Shown here: positions 34,440-45,024 of the stretch, in pieces
Position numbering within the stretch: the first letter of the stretch is position 1
How the letters are laid out: each line of letters opens with the position of its first letter
Source: Aspergillus flavus
Lineage: Eukaryota > Ascomycota > Eurotiomycetes > Eurotiales > Aspergillaceae
Reading direction: 5' to 3'
Length of the DNA stretch: 64,000 bases
Assembly (NCBI RefSeq): GCF_009017415.1
Contig: NC_092406.1
Location: forward strand, 3,038,001 to 3,102,000
Position numbers and translations under genes: made by a program
Notes under the pieces: model-generated
Database searches by the model: none
Told to the model about the DNA's origin: nothing
The model's input: the letters and a program-made list of their open reading frames with translations, nothing else

Positions 34440-36098
34440 TCACGCTTCCCAGTTCCTTTTCTTCGCTGTAAAAAGCAAACGAGCATTTTCTTCCTGGGAA
34501 GAGGATCGTGATAAGCCCGAGGACATTGCCGGCACAGAACTGATCCTGGACAGATGGATGTCGATGACACGGGCTCTTCGAAGTGATCGATTTGCCCACG
34601 AGCCGGACGAAGGTGGCCAATTTTTGTTATCCCAGTCTTGTAGCTCAATACCTAGTAAGCCTCTAGCGTCACCCACAAACCGCTCTATACAATCCAAAGG
34701 TGGTAGAAAACGGCGTCGCACGCCGCAACCATTGTGATTTGTGTCAATTTGATAATCAGGACACTGTTTGAGCGAGGAGATGATTGCAGTTATGTCGCTT
34801 GGTAACCCAGCGGGCTGGGTACGTTCTGCCGTGTCCTCGTCTTCAGAATCTAAGCCAAAATCTGAATCTATCAGGGTAGATCCTAGAAATATTGTCTTCG
34901 TGCGCAGAGTGAAAAAGCGAGTCATTTGACCCAGGTGAAAGGCGTCACAGGCACTGGAATTGCCAAATCCACATCGACATTGATACTGTCGGGATTGGAC
35001 CGCAGTTACTGCGACCGATGTAGTGGTCGAGTTAGGGCCTTCTGGCTCCTCCAATGCGCCAAAAGCGCGGAGAAAGTACGCTTGGAGATCTGTGATAGTA
35101 TTCAAAACGCATTGTCGTCTATAGTATAATTCTTCTGCAGACCTTATTAGCATCTGAAATACCACTGGCTTAGGTGGTGATAGAAGAAAGCTAGATTTAC
35201 CTTCTAGACCATCGGAAAGATACCGCCAGCGGACGGTAGGTGAAGTAGGTGGTTCCACACCATTTACCCAAAACTTTGACCCAGTAAGGATCAGCGCATG
35301 CGTCCATATCTGGAATATGGTATACTCATTAAGAAACCTCGCTATGAAGATCGTTTGCCGAATTCGGTCCTCACTCAATCTCAGTGCCGAGGAATCGAAC
35401 CTCGACAGGGGAATCCTTCCTTTCCCAAATGCATACCCAGACCTTTTTAAAGCTTCCCGGATGACATAGGGAGAGTTGAAGGAATCAGCTAGCTCTATTA
35501 ACCTAGCAACTAATGAGGTAGGCTGAATTCTGAGCTCCCCGCCGAACTTGGCTTTCTCTTCTTCCTCGAATGAGTTGAACGATAGCACTTGGAGGAACAG
35601 TTCGATAGCATCTACCCCAAGCTTTTGCGGGAGATGATCCACCGGTAACCTGACTGTTGGCAGGGTATACTGGATCGAAGTATCATCAGATAAAGATTCT
35701 CCACCCTCAGTGGTGGTACCCTGGCTCCACATCGCCTTCTGTTGGATGAAATCCCTGCCTTCAGAGAACTTATTAGGGTCAAGCAAGGCCCGAAAGTAGG
35801 GACTGTTCCTCATAAGATCGTCACTTAAGACCTGCCAACGGTGACTAGCGTTTCCAGGAGAAACAGGAGAGCTGTCTGGGGGAACGTATTCGATAATCAC
35901 ATCCCCGGTGCTTAATAGAACTTTTACAGCTGGCTGGGGCCCAGTTAAAGGAGTATCTCCTCCTTTATGATTGTTAATAACAGCGGAAGCCTCCCCAGTC
36001 AAATGAGAGCAGTGGGGATCGTCTTGAGCATCGCGAAGCCCCGGTGATTGAAGCGAAGCTCCTACTCCATCTGGTAATGAAGAATGACTTGGGTCCAT
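34440..36098 (-). CDS. BTB/POZ-like domain protein
   Basis: A single 552-codon frame. After a disordered N-terminus, VKVLLSTGDVIIEYVPPDSS and RWQVLSDDLMRNSPYFRALL resemble the first strands and helices of fungal BTB/POZ domains, with an insertion carrying a Ser/Thr-rich loop. The middle (AIELFLQVLSFNSFEEEEK, LVARLIELADSFNSPYVI) fits the following helices. The C-terminal half contains ITDLQAYFLRAF and CRCGFGNSSACDAFHLGQM, the latter seen in a family of uncharacterised fungal BTB proteins. A GTAAAT...CAG segment inside the gene looks like a 47-nt intron. Removing it destroys the conserved frame, so it is treated as exon. Function unknown. BTB proteins often form dimers or recruit partners to cullin 3 ligases. 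Confidence 0.72.
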   Translation of the reverse strand: MDPSHSSLPDGVGASLQSPGLRDAQDDPHCSHLTGEASAVINNHKGGDTPLTGPQPAVKVLLSTGDVIIEYVPPDSSPVSPGNASHRWQVLSDDLMRNSPYFRALLDPNKFSEGRDFIQQKAMWSQGTTTEGGESLSDDTSIQYTLPTVRLPVDHLPQKLGVDAIELFLQVLSFNSFEEEEKAKFGGELRIQPTSLVARLIELADSFNSPYVIREALKRSGYAFGKGRIPLSRFDSSALRLSEDRIRQTIFIARFLNEYTIFQIWTHALILTGSKFWVNGVEPPTSPTVRWRYLSDGLEGKSSFLLSPPKPVVFQMLIRSAEELYYRRQCVLNTITDLQAYFLRAFGALEEPEGPNSTTTSVAVTAVQSRQYQCRCGFGNSSACDAFHLGQMTRFFTLRTKTIFLGSTLIDSDFGLDSEDEDTAERTQPAGLPSDITAIISSLKQCPDYQIDTNHNGCGVRRRFLPPLDCIERFVGDARGLLGIELQDWDNKNWPPSSGSWANRSLRRARVIDIHLSRISSVPAMSSGLSRSSSQEENARLLFTAKKRNWEA

Positions 36099-36750
36099 GA
36101 CGTGTCAATTCAGGAGGTGAAAGTCTGTATATAGGTCCTTTTCACACTACTCGCGTCACAGGTCTGAAAGCACATTGGAACTGTAGAATTGCCTATACTC
36201 TTGTTTCTCATCGATATGGTTGTAATGGTTGTGGCCTGTGCTGTTATTCGGATGCCCCTCTCCACGGTTATGAGAGTGTTCATATATTTCCCCATAAGAA
36301 AAGACTATAGACACGCGCCAATGTGCATTCTAGTATGCGTAAAAGGGTTGCGACTCAATTATGGCGAGGAGTTGGTTTAGTGGTGGGGAACTGAAATCAT
36401 CGACGAACGTTGCCTCATCGGGAGATAGCGTCATGTGATAATACACCTTCCAAAACTGGTATTGTGTTTTAAACCTGAAAAGTGCGGTTTCTGTACCAAG
36501 AATTGTATTATACAGTATGTCGGTTGTCGCATTAAATTAAACAGTTGTATAACTTCAATCAACTTGAGCCTCACCATCCCACCCATGGAGGGGTGTCCAA
36601 CTCCATAATCATAAACAAAAAAGAGAAAGAATTTCTATTGATGGCACGAAGGAATGCGCTATCGAATCACCCAGTAACAAACGCAACCCAAAGGGAATGT
36701 GGAACAAAAAAGAGATAAAGGATAAAACGCCGAATATTTAGCAGCCTCTC
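36099..36750. other. Intergenic region
   Basis: 650 bp, AT-rich, between two co-directional minus-strand genes. It carries the BTB-like gene promoter and the 3' UTR of the next gene. No gene seen. Confidence 0.5.
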
Positions 36751-38115
36751 TTAAGGCAAAGATACAACAGGAATGTGCAGGATATCGTATTCATTCCGGA
36801 TACTTGTGCTGGTATGCCCGTTTTGCTTGCCCTTGATGGACGCTTCTCGAAGCTTCAATGCATGCGCCATACTGTAGAAAAGCTTCATGGACGGTAAATT
36901 TGCGATGTCCGCCTGGGATGCCTCCATCGCAGACGAGCTCATTTCATCTACCCCATTCTCGTCATCATGATCATCAAGATCAGTGTTCCCTATGAGGTTG
37001 AGCCTTGGGAAAACATGCGAGAATAGCGCCAGACATGGCTGAGGCTCCTCCTCGTCTGAAGCATAGGGGCTAGGTTGTTGTTGGTCTTCTTCGTGCGCCA
37101 GAGACTCGGTGTCGAATATATCGTTTCTTTGAGAAACAAGATGCCATAGCTCACCGCATATGAATCCAATCACAAAATCTTGATTCGCGCGTGCAGCTGC
37201 CAAGCAACTCTTTCTGTAATCGGACTTGAAAGACGAATCGGTATTGGACGGTAGACATAGGACAAGTCCACGCGCTAAAAGAGGTGGAGGCGGAATGTCT
37301 TCATTGATCACAAATAGACTTGAGGTTGCGCTTTGAAAGCTTTCCTTGCGTTCATAGAGTCCAGAGTCCGTAGGCGATTCTATTACATCCTCCGTATGCT
37401 GTGTGATAGTTTGGGTAAGAGATATAGTCGAGGCTTTTCGGGGCGGAAGTCCTAGACCGCTGGTGTCGCCAACCGCATACTCAGAAAGATGTGAAGTAGC
37501 ATCGTTATCCCCGAAGGTTATTGACTCATGGCCAGTGGATGGACGTTCACTTGGGTTGTTGGCTGTAATTTCTGTCTTGATGGTCTGCACCGCGTCCGCC
37601 ACAGCCTCTCGAGCAGCAGCCTTCAGGGTCGGGATCAGAATATCAGCCTCCTGATTACCCACTGCCACTCCTGAGGCCCATGCGGTTCCCAAAACAGCCC
37701 ACGAAGCCTCCTTTATGACACCTTTCGTGTACTTCTTCCGGATCAAGTCCACCAATTGATTCTTCATTTCTCTTGACTCGGTTTTCTGTCTGCCAACAAT
37801 ATCGACGGTAGCATTGAGGATGCGGCCAGATTCCCACAGCAAAAACCCATGTTTCTTGGCTAAGGAGGTCAATTGGCGAGCGGTCTCATCGGACCAGTCG
37901 TCGATAATATCCGCATGGATCTGGAGAATGGCAATGTGTGGGCCAACGGACGATGCTAGTTGAAGCAGAGCATCTGTGGTGGTGATGGTGTGGGAGGGAG
38001 CCACGCAAACAGGAAGACCAAACGGCAATCCCTTCTTAGCCGTTGCTAGGGTTTGAAGGTAGGAGATTAAACGATTTCCGAGGAAGGAAGGGGATTCGAA
38101 CGTTGAGCCTTCCAT
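36751..38115 (-). CDS. Orotidine-5'-phosphate decarboxylase-like protein, predicted inactive
   Basis: A single 454-codon frame related to OMP decarboxylase (fungal pyrG/URA3), the last enzyme of UMP synthesis. Similarity is clear at SSVGPHIAILQIHADIIDDW, the following SDETARQLTSLAKKHGFLLW, EASWAVLGTAWASGV, ARGLVLCLPS and ARANQDFVIGFICGE. The catalytic set is lost. The substrate-binding Asp of the SADVTTT motif is Thr43. The Lys of the KTHxD motif is Gln65. The DRKFxDIG loop, which supplies the Asp-x-Lys-x-x-Asp charge network, reads SGRILNAT, with Ser96, Arg98 and Asn101 in place of Asp, Lys and Asp. It is also about 180 residues longer than pyrG, with a Ser/Thr-rich insertion (about 190-270) and an acidic tail. 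It is probably a pseudoenzyme with another role. Confidence 0.82.
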   Translation of the reverse strand: MEGSTFESPSFLGNRLISYLQTLATAKKGLPFGLPVCVAPSHTITTTDALLQLASSVGPHIAILQIHADIIDDWSDETARQLTSLAKKHGFLLWESGRILNATVDIVGRQKTESREMKNQLVDLIRKKYTKGVIKEASWAVLGTAWASGVAVGNQEADILIPTLKAAAREAVADAVQTIKTEITANNPSERPSTGHESITFGDNDATSHLSEYAVGDTSGLGLPPRKASTISLTQTITQHTEDVIESPTDSGLYERKESFQSATSSLFVINEDIPPPPLLARGLVLCLPSNTDSSFKSDYRKSCLAAARANQDFVIGFICGELWHLVSQRNDIFDTESLAHEEDQQQPSPYASDEEEPQPCLALFSHVFPRLNLIGNTDLDDHDDENGVDEMSSSAMEASQADIANLPSMKLFYSMAHALKLREASIKGKQNGHTSTSIRNEYDILHIPVVSLP

Positions 38116-38859
38116 TATTTATGGAGGATCCGAAATAACCGCGGGGATGTATGTCGTTCAGGAAACGGGGAGAACAATGGGGATTGCCTTCTTCTTTTAA
38201 CCTGAGAGCTTGGGGCAAAGTGAACCAGAGAAATTGGCCCTCTTGATGAAACTAAACCTGTACTAACGTCGTTGGCGTCTAAGCAAATGAAATGGTCTAG
38301 TCGGTCGAGACAAAATGATTGACGGAAGGCTTTTAGGAACTCCACTTTTTCTGACAGTTAGTCTGTTCAGGTAAATCGACAGGGGGCAAAAGACCCAGCG
38401 TTGTGGTTATTTTATCTCCTAGGCAAACTCAATCGAGTCAGCTAATTGTTCCTCGAGGCTGTTTGTTGGTAGATTGGTTGGGGTTGATCTTTTATACTCC
38501 GACAAGGTAACACCTGTCACGTAAAAAGAGATAAAGAGGAAGAAAGAAAGAGAAGAACGGAGACAAAGGGAGAGAGAGGGAGAGAAGAGGGGGGGAAAAG
38601 GAGAATGATTCCGAATTGAAAATAGGGATTCCGACATGGCGTATCTCATGCGTCCCCTTCCTTTTTTTTGTTTTTTCTTTTTTCTTTTTTTTCTTTTTTT
38701 TTTTTTTTTTTCATTGTTGACTTACTTTTTTGGACGAGTCGAGTGCGTTGTATGTATGTGTGTGTGTTTACTTTTCTGCTGGTATGTATTCATCTCAGGG
38801 TCACGCTCACTGATTCACTGATGAAGATCGTCTAATGGTGGACCGTTTCGAGGATCTCC
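38116..38859. other. Divergent upstream region with pyrimidine tract
   Basis: It contains the promoter of the minus-strand OMP-decarboxylase-like gene. A long AG-rich then T-rich low-complexity stretch lies near 38530-38711, followed by a TGTATGTATGTGTGTG run near 38750. No protein-coding potential. The T-rich part could be the upstream promoter region of the structured element that follows on the plus strand. Confidence 0.5.
38662..38711 (+). repeat. T-rich low-complexity tract
   Basis: About 50 bases consisting almost only of T, with a few interspersed C and G. Simple sequence. Confidence 0.9.
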
Positions 38860-39660
38860 GACGATTCTCCAACCAGGTTATTGTAATCACAATACCATCG
38901 GCTGTGGCCTCCCCCATATTAAGGGGTAGAGAACGGTTAAGATTCCCATCTATCCGGTACGACTTCCCTCTAAACCATACTAAGCCGTACCATCATTTAC
39001 ACTAAAGCCGAAAGGGGAGAACGGGCTGAGAGACCGCTTATGCACTAATCTCAATTTTGTCCGAAAATTGCTTTGACCGCCTACCACATGGACTCTAGTT
39101 GAGGACTTGTCCTTCGGAAGGAGTGCTCCGTAGTCGGCCTCTTAACCCTAAGTCCATGTCGCTAGACCGAGTTTGGCATATGGGAGGGTTTTAGCTCGTA
39201 CCACTTCCAGTACGAAGAGAAACACACCCTTTTAAACTTCTTTCGGGTACAGATGAACCGCGGTACAGGCGGAGAGGAAATCTTAGCACGACGAATGAGA
39301 ATCGAAAGAGAAATGAGGCTGAGAGCGAACAAGTTCTCGCGGTATGGCTGCGAGCCTCAATCAGCTACCCTGGGGCAAAGCTGAATCCTGATTCTGAGAA
39401 AAGTCTATCTACTCAGCCAGCCCCGCTGAAGTTCGGCCGAAGGTGAAAACGGTCATATGGGATTCGCCTTCATTGACCTCAGCGGAGAGCGACCGATAGT
39501 GTCTGGTATTACTCCGTAGACCTTGATTCTTTGTCCTTAGACGGCCAGAACGTTGAGTGTCTTCGACGTGATCAATCAGGATCCGTGGATCTACCTCTGG
39601 ATTGAAGCTACGCTCTCTAGCCTTCCTATAGTAGTAAAAGGTTGCATGTCAACCCTTGCC
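38860..39660 (+). ncRNA. Candidate structured long non-coding RNA, possibly telomerase RNA
   Basis: This stretch lacks useful open frames but is packed with complementary arms. Perfect arms: 39052-39058 with 39064-39070, 39086-39094 with 39151-39159, 39314-39320 with 39353-39359, 39361-39366 with 39379-39384, and 39423-39429 with 39479-39485, the last enclosing 39439-39447 with 39463-39471 (one G.U pair). Between 39143 and 39151 lies TAACCCTAA, complementary to one and a half TTAGGG telomeric repeats. It is predicted single-stranded and sits immediately 3' of an imperfect stem (39101-39104 with 39138-39141, plus inner pairs), the arrangement expected of a telomerase RNA template with its boundary helix. 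Just downstream a U-rich/A-rich pair of segments (39188-39230) could form a pseudoknot. Ends and strand are inferred. One arm (38957 with 38992) pairs better on the minus strand. Confidence 0.45.
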
Positions 39661-41177
39661 CATCACGGCTTGAGTATTGGCAAATCCCCACCCCATGCAT
39701 GAGGGAACGCAAGGACCTGAACGCGGACCCCAACATGATATTGTCCATGCATTTCAGATCGAACGCACGGCAACTAAGCAGATGTATAGGGTACATACAT
39801 ACCGGGTTAATAAGTCTTTAGGAAAAAGATCAGAAAGCCTCATAAAGCTTGAGGATGTTTATTCTGGGCCTCATTCGCCATTCCTTGTTTCTGTTTACTT
39901 TTGCCAGCATGTTGATAGGTCCTCGAATCCTCATACTTTTAGGTACATACAATGTAGGTATGAAACACTGCCGTACCGCCAAGGCACTAAACTCCACTAG
40001 CGCTCTGTATGGGCCATTGCAATGCAAATCAATTATATCAAGGAACCAGGCCACAGGTTAACGGCACTCCCTAGCTATCAAGTGCTGAAAACCGTTGGAT
40101 TACTCAACCCCCTACGAGGCACCCTATGACAAGTCGCAAAAATCTTTTCACTTGACAAGTTAGGGCGCTTGAACAACCATGCAGTAAATGATCTATGCTT
40201 AATCTAGACCCGGAACTTATGCTTGCTTTTGTTGTTTTCTATGTACATACTATGCCCAAAAGAACTATACATGTATCTACCTAGCCGGACACTACTCCTG
40301 GGCTTTGCCGCCCATTAGACCCTCCTATTTTCTCTTTTTCTTTTTTTTTTTTTTTTTCTTATTTTCTTTGCTTCTTCTTTTTCTTCGGGATGCACTTGAT
40401 CTCTACTGTGGCTGTGTCTGTGAAAAACAGAGTATGGGCCATTACATATAATTTCAAATTCCGGAGTGTAACCCATCGAACTGACTTCCTAGAACTCGGG
40501 GCACTCGATTCGTAGAATTGAGCGTATTGCGGTGACCTGGTCAAGTCTGGCTACATCGACCTTCAGGAAACAAGATATACACTGCTTCACGTACCCACTC
40601 TTCCATTTGGCATACAACGGAGCCTTTTCTTTCTCATCTCTAGAAACCCATGACCGTCTCTGTTGGGTTGCTGACTAACCCCCTGCCAGGTGGTCAGGGG
40701 CCATCTTCTCCGATAGGTTAGCGCCAAACTGGCCCACGGCATCAGCATGATCAAGAAAGAAGAGGAGGACCTGCAAAGATGACTTGGACTCTTCCTATCG
40801 CCTCCGCTTTTCACTTATGAATACTACCCTTTAGGTACTCATTACTGTGCGTGGTTGGCTACATCGCTAAGGTTGCAAAATATTTGCAGCCGTGTTGTGC
40901 AGGGTAATCTTACACCTTACCATTTTTCCATTTTTCTTTTTTTCTCTCTTTCCCTGCTTTGGTACCCCTTCCCTTGTACCCGTCGGAGCCACCGGACCCG
41001 CGACCCTGGATATTATTTTGAAGCTCACGCCACTCCTTTCCGATTATCCATTCCGTTTTTTAGGTGTGGTGTGATCTGTCCAACTACATCTCTCGAGTTT
41101 CTACACTTATATCTCGGCTCTCCTGCGGCTCCTACAACGTTTGGCATCCACCACTGGGCGTTTCCCGTTTAACAGCC
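39661..41177. other. 1.5 kb intergenic region upstream of scs7-like gene
   Basis: Short frames only. It includes a T-rich tract at 40327-40380 and, from about 40850, pyrimidine-rich sequence typical of a fungal promoter/5' UTR. The frame at 41064 extends upstream of the hydroxylase ATG but opens with GTG and has no conserved content. Confidence 0.5.
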
Positions 41178-42426
41178 ATGCCTGGAAGGACTCTACCAAC
41201 GTTTACCTCCGCCGAGGTCGAGTCTCATAACAATGCCAAATCTTGCTATGTAACTCTGGGATCGAAAGTGTACGACATTACCTCTTTTGTCGATGATCAT
41301 CCTGGTGGTGGTGATTTGATCCTTGAGTATGCTGGAAGAGACGTCGAAGAAATTCTGCGCGATACCGTCTCTCATGAACACTCGGAAGCAGCCTACGATA
41401 TTCTGGAAGACAGTCTGATTGGTTTCATTGCCTCCGAATCGACTGGCAAAGGTGCAAGCATAGATGCCGCTAAAGCAAATGGTGTAGGGGGAACATCAGG
41501 CCCTGTATATGCCGCAACTGGAATGTCCCGCGAAGAGGATTTGTCTGTTGAGACAGACTACAGTAAGGATTACCAGACGCACAAATTCTTGGATCTCAAC
41601 AAGCCTCTTCTTATGCAGCTCTGGAACGGTGGCTTCAGCAAAGAGTTCTACTTGGAACAAATCCATCGTCCGCGCCATTACAAGGGAGGAGAATCGGCCC
41701 CCCTCTTCGGAAACTTCCTGGAGCCCCTGAGCAAAACCGCATGGTACATGGTTCCAATTATATGGCTGCCCCCTGTTACCTACGGTACTGTGCTCGGGTT
41801 TGCTGGGCTGGGGAACGTGTATGCTGCAGCTGCCTATTGGATTGGTGGCCTTGCCCTTTGGACTTTGATCGAGTACCTTATGCATAGGTTTTTGTTCCAT
41901 CTTGACAAGTATGGCTCCCAGCTTCCCTTCTAGTCCTGTGGTCTCCAAAGCTAAGTTTGTCTAGATATCTTCCTGATAACCGTGTTGGCTTAACCCTCCA
42001 TTTCCTGTTACACGGCATTCATCACTATCTACCTATGGACAAATACCGACTTGTTATGCCACCAACGCTGTTTGTTGTCCTCGCTACACCGTTTTGGAAG
42101 CTGGCGCAAAGTGTCTTCTTCTATAACTGGTACGCCGCCTTGACGGTATATTGTGGCGGCATATTCGGTTATATATGTTATGATACGACCCATTATTGGC
42201 TCCATCATCGCAAGTAAGTTATAATGGATTTTCGGGTTCTATGAAAATGTTATTGACCATATTGTACTGCAGTCTTCCCCCCTACTACAAGGGACTTAAG
42301 AAATACCACCTTCAACACCATTTTGCCGACTTCGACAATGGTTTCGGTGTCACCAGCCGGTTTTGGGACCGTGTTTTCGGTACTGAGCTTCAAACACCTG
42401 CACCTAAAGACGTGAAGACACAGTGA
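41178..42426 (+). CDS. scs7: Sphingolipid fatty acid 2-hydroxylase (Scs7/FA2H)
   Basis: ER di-iron enzyme that alpha-hydroxylates the very-long-chain fatty acid of ceramides. Three exons (41178-41908, 41965-42213, 42273-42426) give 377 residues. The N-terminus is a cytochrome b5 domain with the haem-binding VDDHPGGGDLILEYAGRD and a second His in VSHEHSEAAY. The C-terminal hydroxylase domain carries the histidine boxes HRFLFH, HFLLHGIHH, HYWLHH and HLQHH, between hydrophobic segments. Splicing restores FHLDKYLPDNR and LHHRNLPPYYKGLKKYH. The start ATG at 41178 follows AACAGCC, a good context. The frame continues upstream only to a GTG. Domain order and length match yeast Scs7. Confidence 0.95.
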
Positions 42427-43149
42427 ACACAGTAAACACAATCACATGTGGGTTTGCGTTCATCTCAATCTTACTAAGTACGAAGTCATGCCGAGGCTTG
42501 TTGCCGCCCAGTCTTTCCATTCATGTTTGTCTCTGAAATCTTAGGATTTCGAATGCTTGGTTCTTATTCTGCCCTAATCTGCTTCATGTACAGTGAATTC
42601 GGTCATTTGCTATTGCAGGACCTTGATTCTTTCCATACATCTTATGGTCATGGTCTTTGGCGAGGCCGTTTTGTGAAATAGTGTTTATACGATTGTACAT
42701 GATAATAGCACCTAATACATCATACATTCACCATGAGAGGCGTGTTTACAGGCAATTAAGATTAAGTGACCGTGTTCGTGGCGACGTTTCTATGGTTCAT
42801 TCAGAAAATTGTTCGGAGGCAATGCCAAGAGGCACCACGTGATGTAGGCCGCTTTTCATTTCCCCCCAACCTTGCCTGTTATCTCGTACCACTTTTACGA
42901 CTCTTGAACCTCGATAACCCCTTTCTTCTTGACCATTAATCAAACTCCACAACGATTAAATCTTGTACTTAGGAGCAGGGACGCTCTATCTGGAACTAGA
43001 CTGTGAAACGAAGGGTTCGCTCAAGTCTAGCCTGATCTGCCGTCACCATCTAACCAAGCTAAAAGTGACCTTAATCCATCCCGCACGATCTTCCTTTTCT
43101 CCTTTCCATTCAGCTTCATCCAGGGGAGAGTTATCAACATATCGTCAAT
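42427..43149. other. Intergenic region upstream of splicing factor gene
   Basis: 720 bp holding the scs7-like 3' UTR and the promoter and 5' leader of the next co-directional gene. No gene seen. Confidence 0.5.
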
Positions 43150-45024
43150 ATGTCAGGTCTCGATGTCGAGGCTCTACTTGAGTCCACAGCCGCCGCAGCA
43201 CCACCACAAGATGCACGACAGTCTCAGGAACGCGATGACCGCTCCAAAGCCGATAGTAGTGACCGCCGGGACCGCGACCGCTCACGAGACAAAGATCGTA
43301 GACGCCGGGACCGCAGCCGGGACCGACGTCGTGACGCCGATGGAGATGAAGACATGAAGAGTCCGAGAAGCGAACATGGCAGTGCTAACGGAAGCCATAG
43401 AAGCAGAAAGAGGAGCAGGAGCCGCGAGAGTGATCGCCGTCGATCTCGACGTGAACGCTACGGTGATGACTACCGGTCTGGCGGTGACTATTACCGCGGC
43501 GGCGGGCGGGCCCGCACTCGATCTCGATCTCCTAATGATGACCGCTATTACCGCCCTTCAGGTCGTGCCCGTCGAGAAGAGAGGGATGATGACCGACGCT
43601 CTCGCCGTGAACGAGAGACTCGCAGACGTAGCCCCAGTCGCGAAAGGACTCCGGAGCTCAACGAGGATGAGCGCGATAGACGTACCATCTTTGTACAGCA
43701 GCTTGCGGCACGTCTGAGAACAAAAGAATTGATTGCTTTCTTCGAGAAAGTTGGACCAGTTAAAGAAGCTCAGATTGTCAAGGATCGTGTTAGTGGTCGG
43801 TCTAAAGGGTGAGTGTCAAATTTACCATTGAAGGTATGCCGGTGACCTAACAATTGTCTAGTGTCGGTTATGTCGAATTTAAGAACGAAGATTCCGTTGC
43901 TCCTGCTATTCAACTTACGGGACAGAAGCTTCTAGGAATTCCAATCATCGCACAGTTAACTGAAGCGGAAAAGAATCGTCAGGCTCGCAATCCAGATGCC
44001 AGCAGTGGCAACAACCACGCAGCTCCATTTCACAGGTTGTACGTGGGTAACATCCATTTCAGCATCACTGAAAATGACCTCCAGAATGTTTTTGAGCCGT
44101 TTGGTGAGCTCGAGTTCGTCCAGCTTCAGAAGGATGAAACCGGTAGAAGCAGAGGTTATGGTTTTGTCCAGTATGTGTCAGCCCTTTCTTCTTTCATGGT
44201 GCTTTTGTTGTTAACTGGTATCTTCTAGGTTCCGTGATCCCAATCAAGCTCGGGAGGCACTAGAAAAAATGAACGGGTTTGACCTTGCTGGTCGAGCAAT
44301 CCGCGTTGGCCTTGGCAACGATAAGTTCACCCCTGACTCGAGTGCTCAACGATTGCAGAGCCAAGGTGCAAACCAACAAAATTTCCAGGGCTCTTCGTTC
44401 TCGGGCCATGGAGGCCGTGGTATCCAGGCTGGTGGTACTAGCAACTTCGACCGTGCTGGTGGCCGGGATTCTGAAAAAGGAGCCGGTGCTAGTGCTTTGG
44501 ATGATACGGATGTTGCTGGGGTAAACTTCAACAACTATAGTAGGGACGCATTGATGAGGAAACTTGCAAGAACAGATGAACCCTCAGAGTCGTCCGCCGA
44601 CGATAAGCAGAAAGTGCTTCGCCCTAAAACAGAAACCAAGCCATTACCTGTCAATGTCAACATGGCAAGTCGGTGTGTTATGCTTCGTAATATGTTTGAT
44701 CCTGGCGAGTAAGTTGACCCCTATAAAACATCTTTGCAAGCTATGGACTCTAACAATGTATACAGAGAAGAAGGTGAAAGCTGGATTAAAGAGCTAGAGG
44801 ATGACGTCCGCGCTGAGTGCGAAGAAAAATATGGCCATGTTGTTCACATTGCACTAGATCCTAACTCACAAGGTGATATCTACTTGAAGTTCGACCGCGT
44901 CCAAGGTGGTGAGAACGCCATCAAAGGCCTGAATGGACGATTTTTCGGCGGCAAACAGATCACTGCACAACCGGTTGTCGACGCTGTTTACAGCAGTTTG
45001 TTCTCTCGAACCAAGGCGATCTAG
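43150..45024 (+). CDS. CC1-like/RBM39-type splicing factor (S. pombe Rsd1-like)
   Basis: Nuclear RNA-binding protein of the CAPER/RBM39 family, which links U2AF-type recognition of the 3' splice site with other factors. Four exons (43150-43808, 43862-44170, 44229-44708, 44766-45024) give 568 residues. An RS/RD-rich N-terminus of about 170 residues precedes RRM1 ([20 protein letters not shown], with RNP1-like SKGVGYVEF restored by splicing). RRM2 follows ([20 protein letters not shown], with [10 protein letters not shown], again across a splice). Then come a Gly/Gln-rich linker and a U2AF-homology-type third RRM ([40 protein letters not shown]). FDP followed by a short acidic stretch is characteristic of the third RRM in this family. 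Confidence 0.93.

Noticed and set aside
34440..36098. Apparent 47-nt GTAAAT...CAG intron within the BTB-like gene (35153-35199)
   Set aside because: Its length is not a multiple of three. Splicing it out shifts the frame and destroys the conserved ITDLQAYFLRAF/CDAFHLGQM sequence, so it is exon.
38860..39660. Alternative identities for the structured segment: RNase P RNA, RNase MRP RNA, SRP RNA, rRNA fragment, group I intron
   Set aside because: The conserved blocks expected of each were looked for by eye on both strands and not found. Examples are the GGAAGUCC-like CR-I/CR-V pair of RNase P/MRP, the SRP Alu and GNAR-loop motifs, and the P7/P3 core of group I introns. A covariance-model search could overturn this.
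41064..41177. N-terminal extension of the fatty acid 2-hydroxylase
   Set aside because: The extended frame opens with GTG and its sequence is not conserved. The ATG at 41178 gives the normal cytochrome b5 domain start.
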